From: Muribaculaceae bacterium Isolate-037 (Harlan)
GTDB lineage: Bacteria > Bacteroidota > Bacteroidia > Bacteroidales > Muribaculaceae
Length of the DNA stretch: 64,000 nt
Reading direction: 5' to 3'
Assembly: GCA_003762615.1 (NCBI GenBank)
Contig: RIAZ01000018.1
Span: forward strand, 34,105 to 98,104
Under the pieces are notes generated by a model. That model saw nothing but the letters and a program-made list of their open reading frames with translations. It ran no database searches and was not told the DNA's origin. The position numbers and the translations under genes were made by a program. This document shows positions 63,454-64,000 of the stretch, in pieces (the first letter of the stretch is position 1; every line of letters begins with the position of its first letter).

Positions 63454-64000
63454 TCAAAATAAAAGTTCCAATTGCTCACGTGCATTCTTATCGCCCGCTT
63501 CCGCTGCTTTCTGATACCATTCTTTTGCTTTCTGCTTATCGATTTCTGTACCCACTCCGTTATAATAGCATTCCGCCAGAGTATATGCGGCACCGTCAAT
63601 AGCACCGGTCAAAGCAGCCTTACGTATTTTTTTAAAACCGCCTAACTCATTTTTAAGTATGCCTTTACCATAAGCCATACAGTAACCTAATACAAAAGTA
63701 CCCTGAAGGTTACCTTCCATATCCGCCTTGGTCGCTAATTCCACTGCCTTATCGTATTCTTCCAGTCCTAAATATAGATATGATGCCCAGCCGATAACGG
63801 GTATGTAATCCGGATAATCCGTCATTATCCTTTCAATCCATTCAATAGATTCGGTTATTTCTCCTTTTGTCATGTCGTACATTTGTACGGTTAAATGTTT
63901 TTGAATAATTTCAACTTCAAATTTCAGGATATTCAAGCATGGAATAAGGCAGATGTCATGTTGGTTGACTCCATTAAGTACGATAGGTCCCCATGCTTTT
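63454..64000 (-). CDS. Sel1-repeat protein, 5' end outside the window
   Basis: The frame is open from the right edge to a stop at 63454 (182 codons) with no internal start needed; the first candidate is a TTG at 63936, but upstream codons are open and plausible, so the true start lies beyond the window. The C-terminal 110 residues hold Sel1 repeats (GYCMAYGKGI, AAYTLAECYYNGVGTEIDKQKAKEWYQKAAEAGDKNA). The N-terminal part seen (about 70 residues) is not recognisable. Same island. Confidence 0.75.
   Translation of the reverse strand, partial: KAWGPIVLNGVNQHDICLIPCLNILKFEVEIIQKHLTVQMYDMTKGEITESIEWIERIMTDYPDYIPVIGWASYLYLGLEEYDKAVELATKADMEGNLQGTFVLGYCMAYGKGILKNELGGFKKIRKAALTGAIDGAAYTLAECYYNGVGTEIDKQKAKEWYQKAAEAGDKNAREQLELLF

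Overview
The window comes from a Bacteroidota genome, most likely order Bacteroidales and possibly Muribaculaceae. The reasons are lipoproteins whose lipobox cysteine is followed by acidic residues, PCMD- and DUF4493-type surface proteins, a type IX secretion (T9SS) plug protein together with proteins carrying T9SS-like C-terminal domains, promoters of the form TTG-N19/20-TAnnTTTG (the Bacteroidota -33/-7 consensus), weak Shine-Dalgarno sequences, and the gene order of the ribosomal cluster. The family-level assignment is an impression, not a test.

Positions 1-9,200 hold a surface-lipoprotein locus. One minus-strand unit carries a PCMD lipoprotein and a beta-barrel protein. A second carries three large DUF4493-like lipoproteins, the last running off the left edge. 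A plus-strand lipoprotein follows. Positions 9,200-16,700 are housekeeping: rpsO, a secreted type I pullulanase, the T9SS plug protein overlapping ung, a tRNA-Arg sharing a palindromic promoter region with ung, a DUF3109 protein and a cardiolipin synthase.

Positions 16,700-35,240 are one long minus-strand run equivalent to the str-S10-spc-alpha operons: rpsL, rpsG, fusA, rpsJ through rpsQ, rplN through secY, map, infA, rpmJ, rpsM, rpsK, rpsD, rpoA, rplQ. tuf and adk are absent from it. One good promoter lies upstream of rpsL and one strong terminator after rplQ. Four internal gaps contain hairpins that are candidate autoregulatory sites.

Positions 35,480-44,400 run mostly on the plus strand: a GlmU-like protein, an M24 aminopeptidase, a gamma carbonic anhydrase, then a nucleotide-sugar cassette (two FdtA/QdtA-type cupins, a FemAB/GNAT-like acyltransferase, a DegT aminotransferase), and rpsU with a Xer-type recombinase. 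In Bacteroides relatives rpsU, xer and hpf are usually neighbours. Here 13 kb separates xer from hpf (57,397). It carries a BspA-like leucine-rich repeat protein, a 2,460-residue multidomain surface protein, a roughly 500-nt structured untranslated leader and an AAA+ ATPase with an acidic repetitive linker. After hpf come mltG and a minus-strand island of Sel1/TPR-repeat genes plus one acidic membrane protein, running off the right edge.

The most interesting parts are the xer-hpf insertion (mosaic surface proteins, structured leader, ATPase), the symmetric ung/tRNA-Arg promoter, the inverted-repeat element in the leader of the first lipoprotein operon, and the duplicated sugar isomerase with an altered active-site motif. 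All family names rest on reading the sequence and on memory of the families; no search was run.
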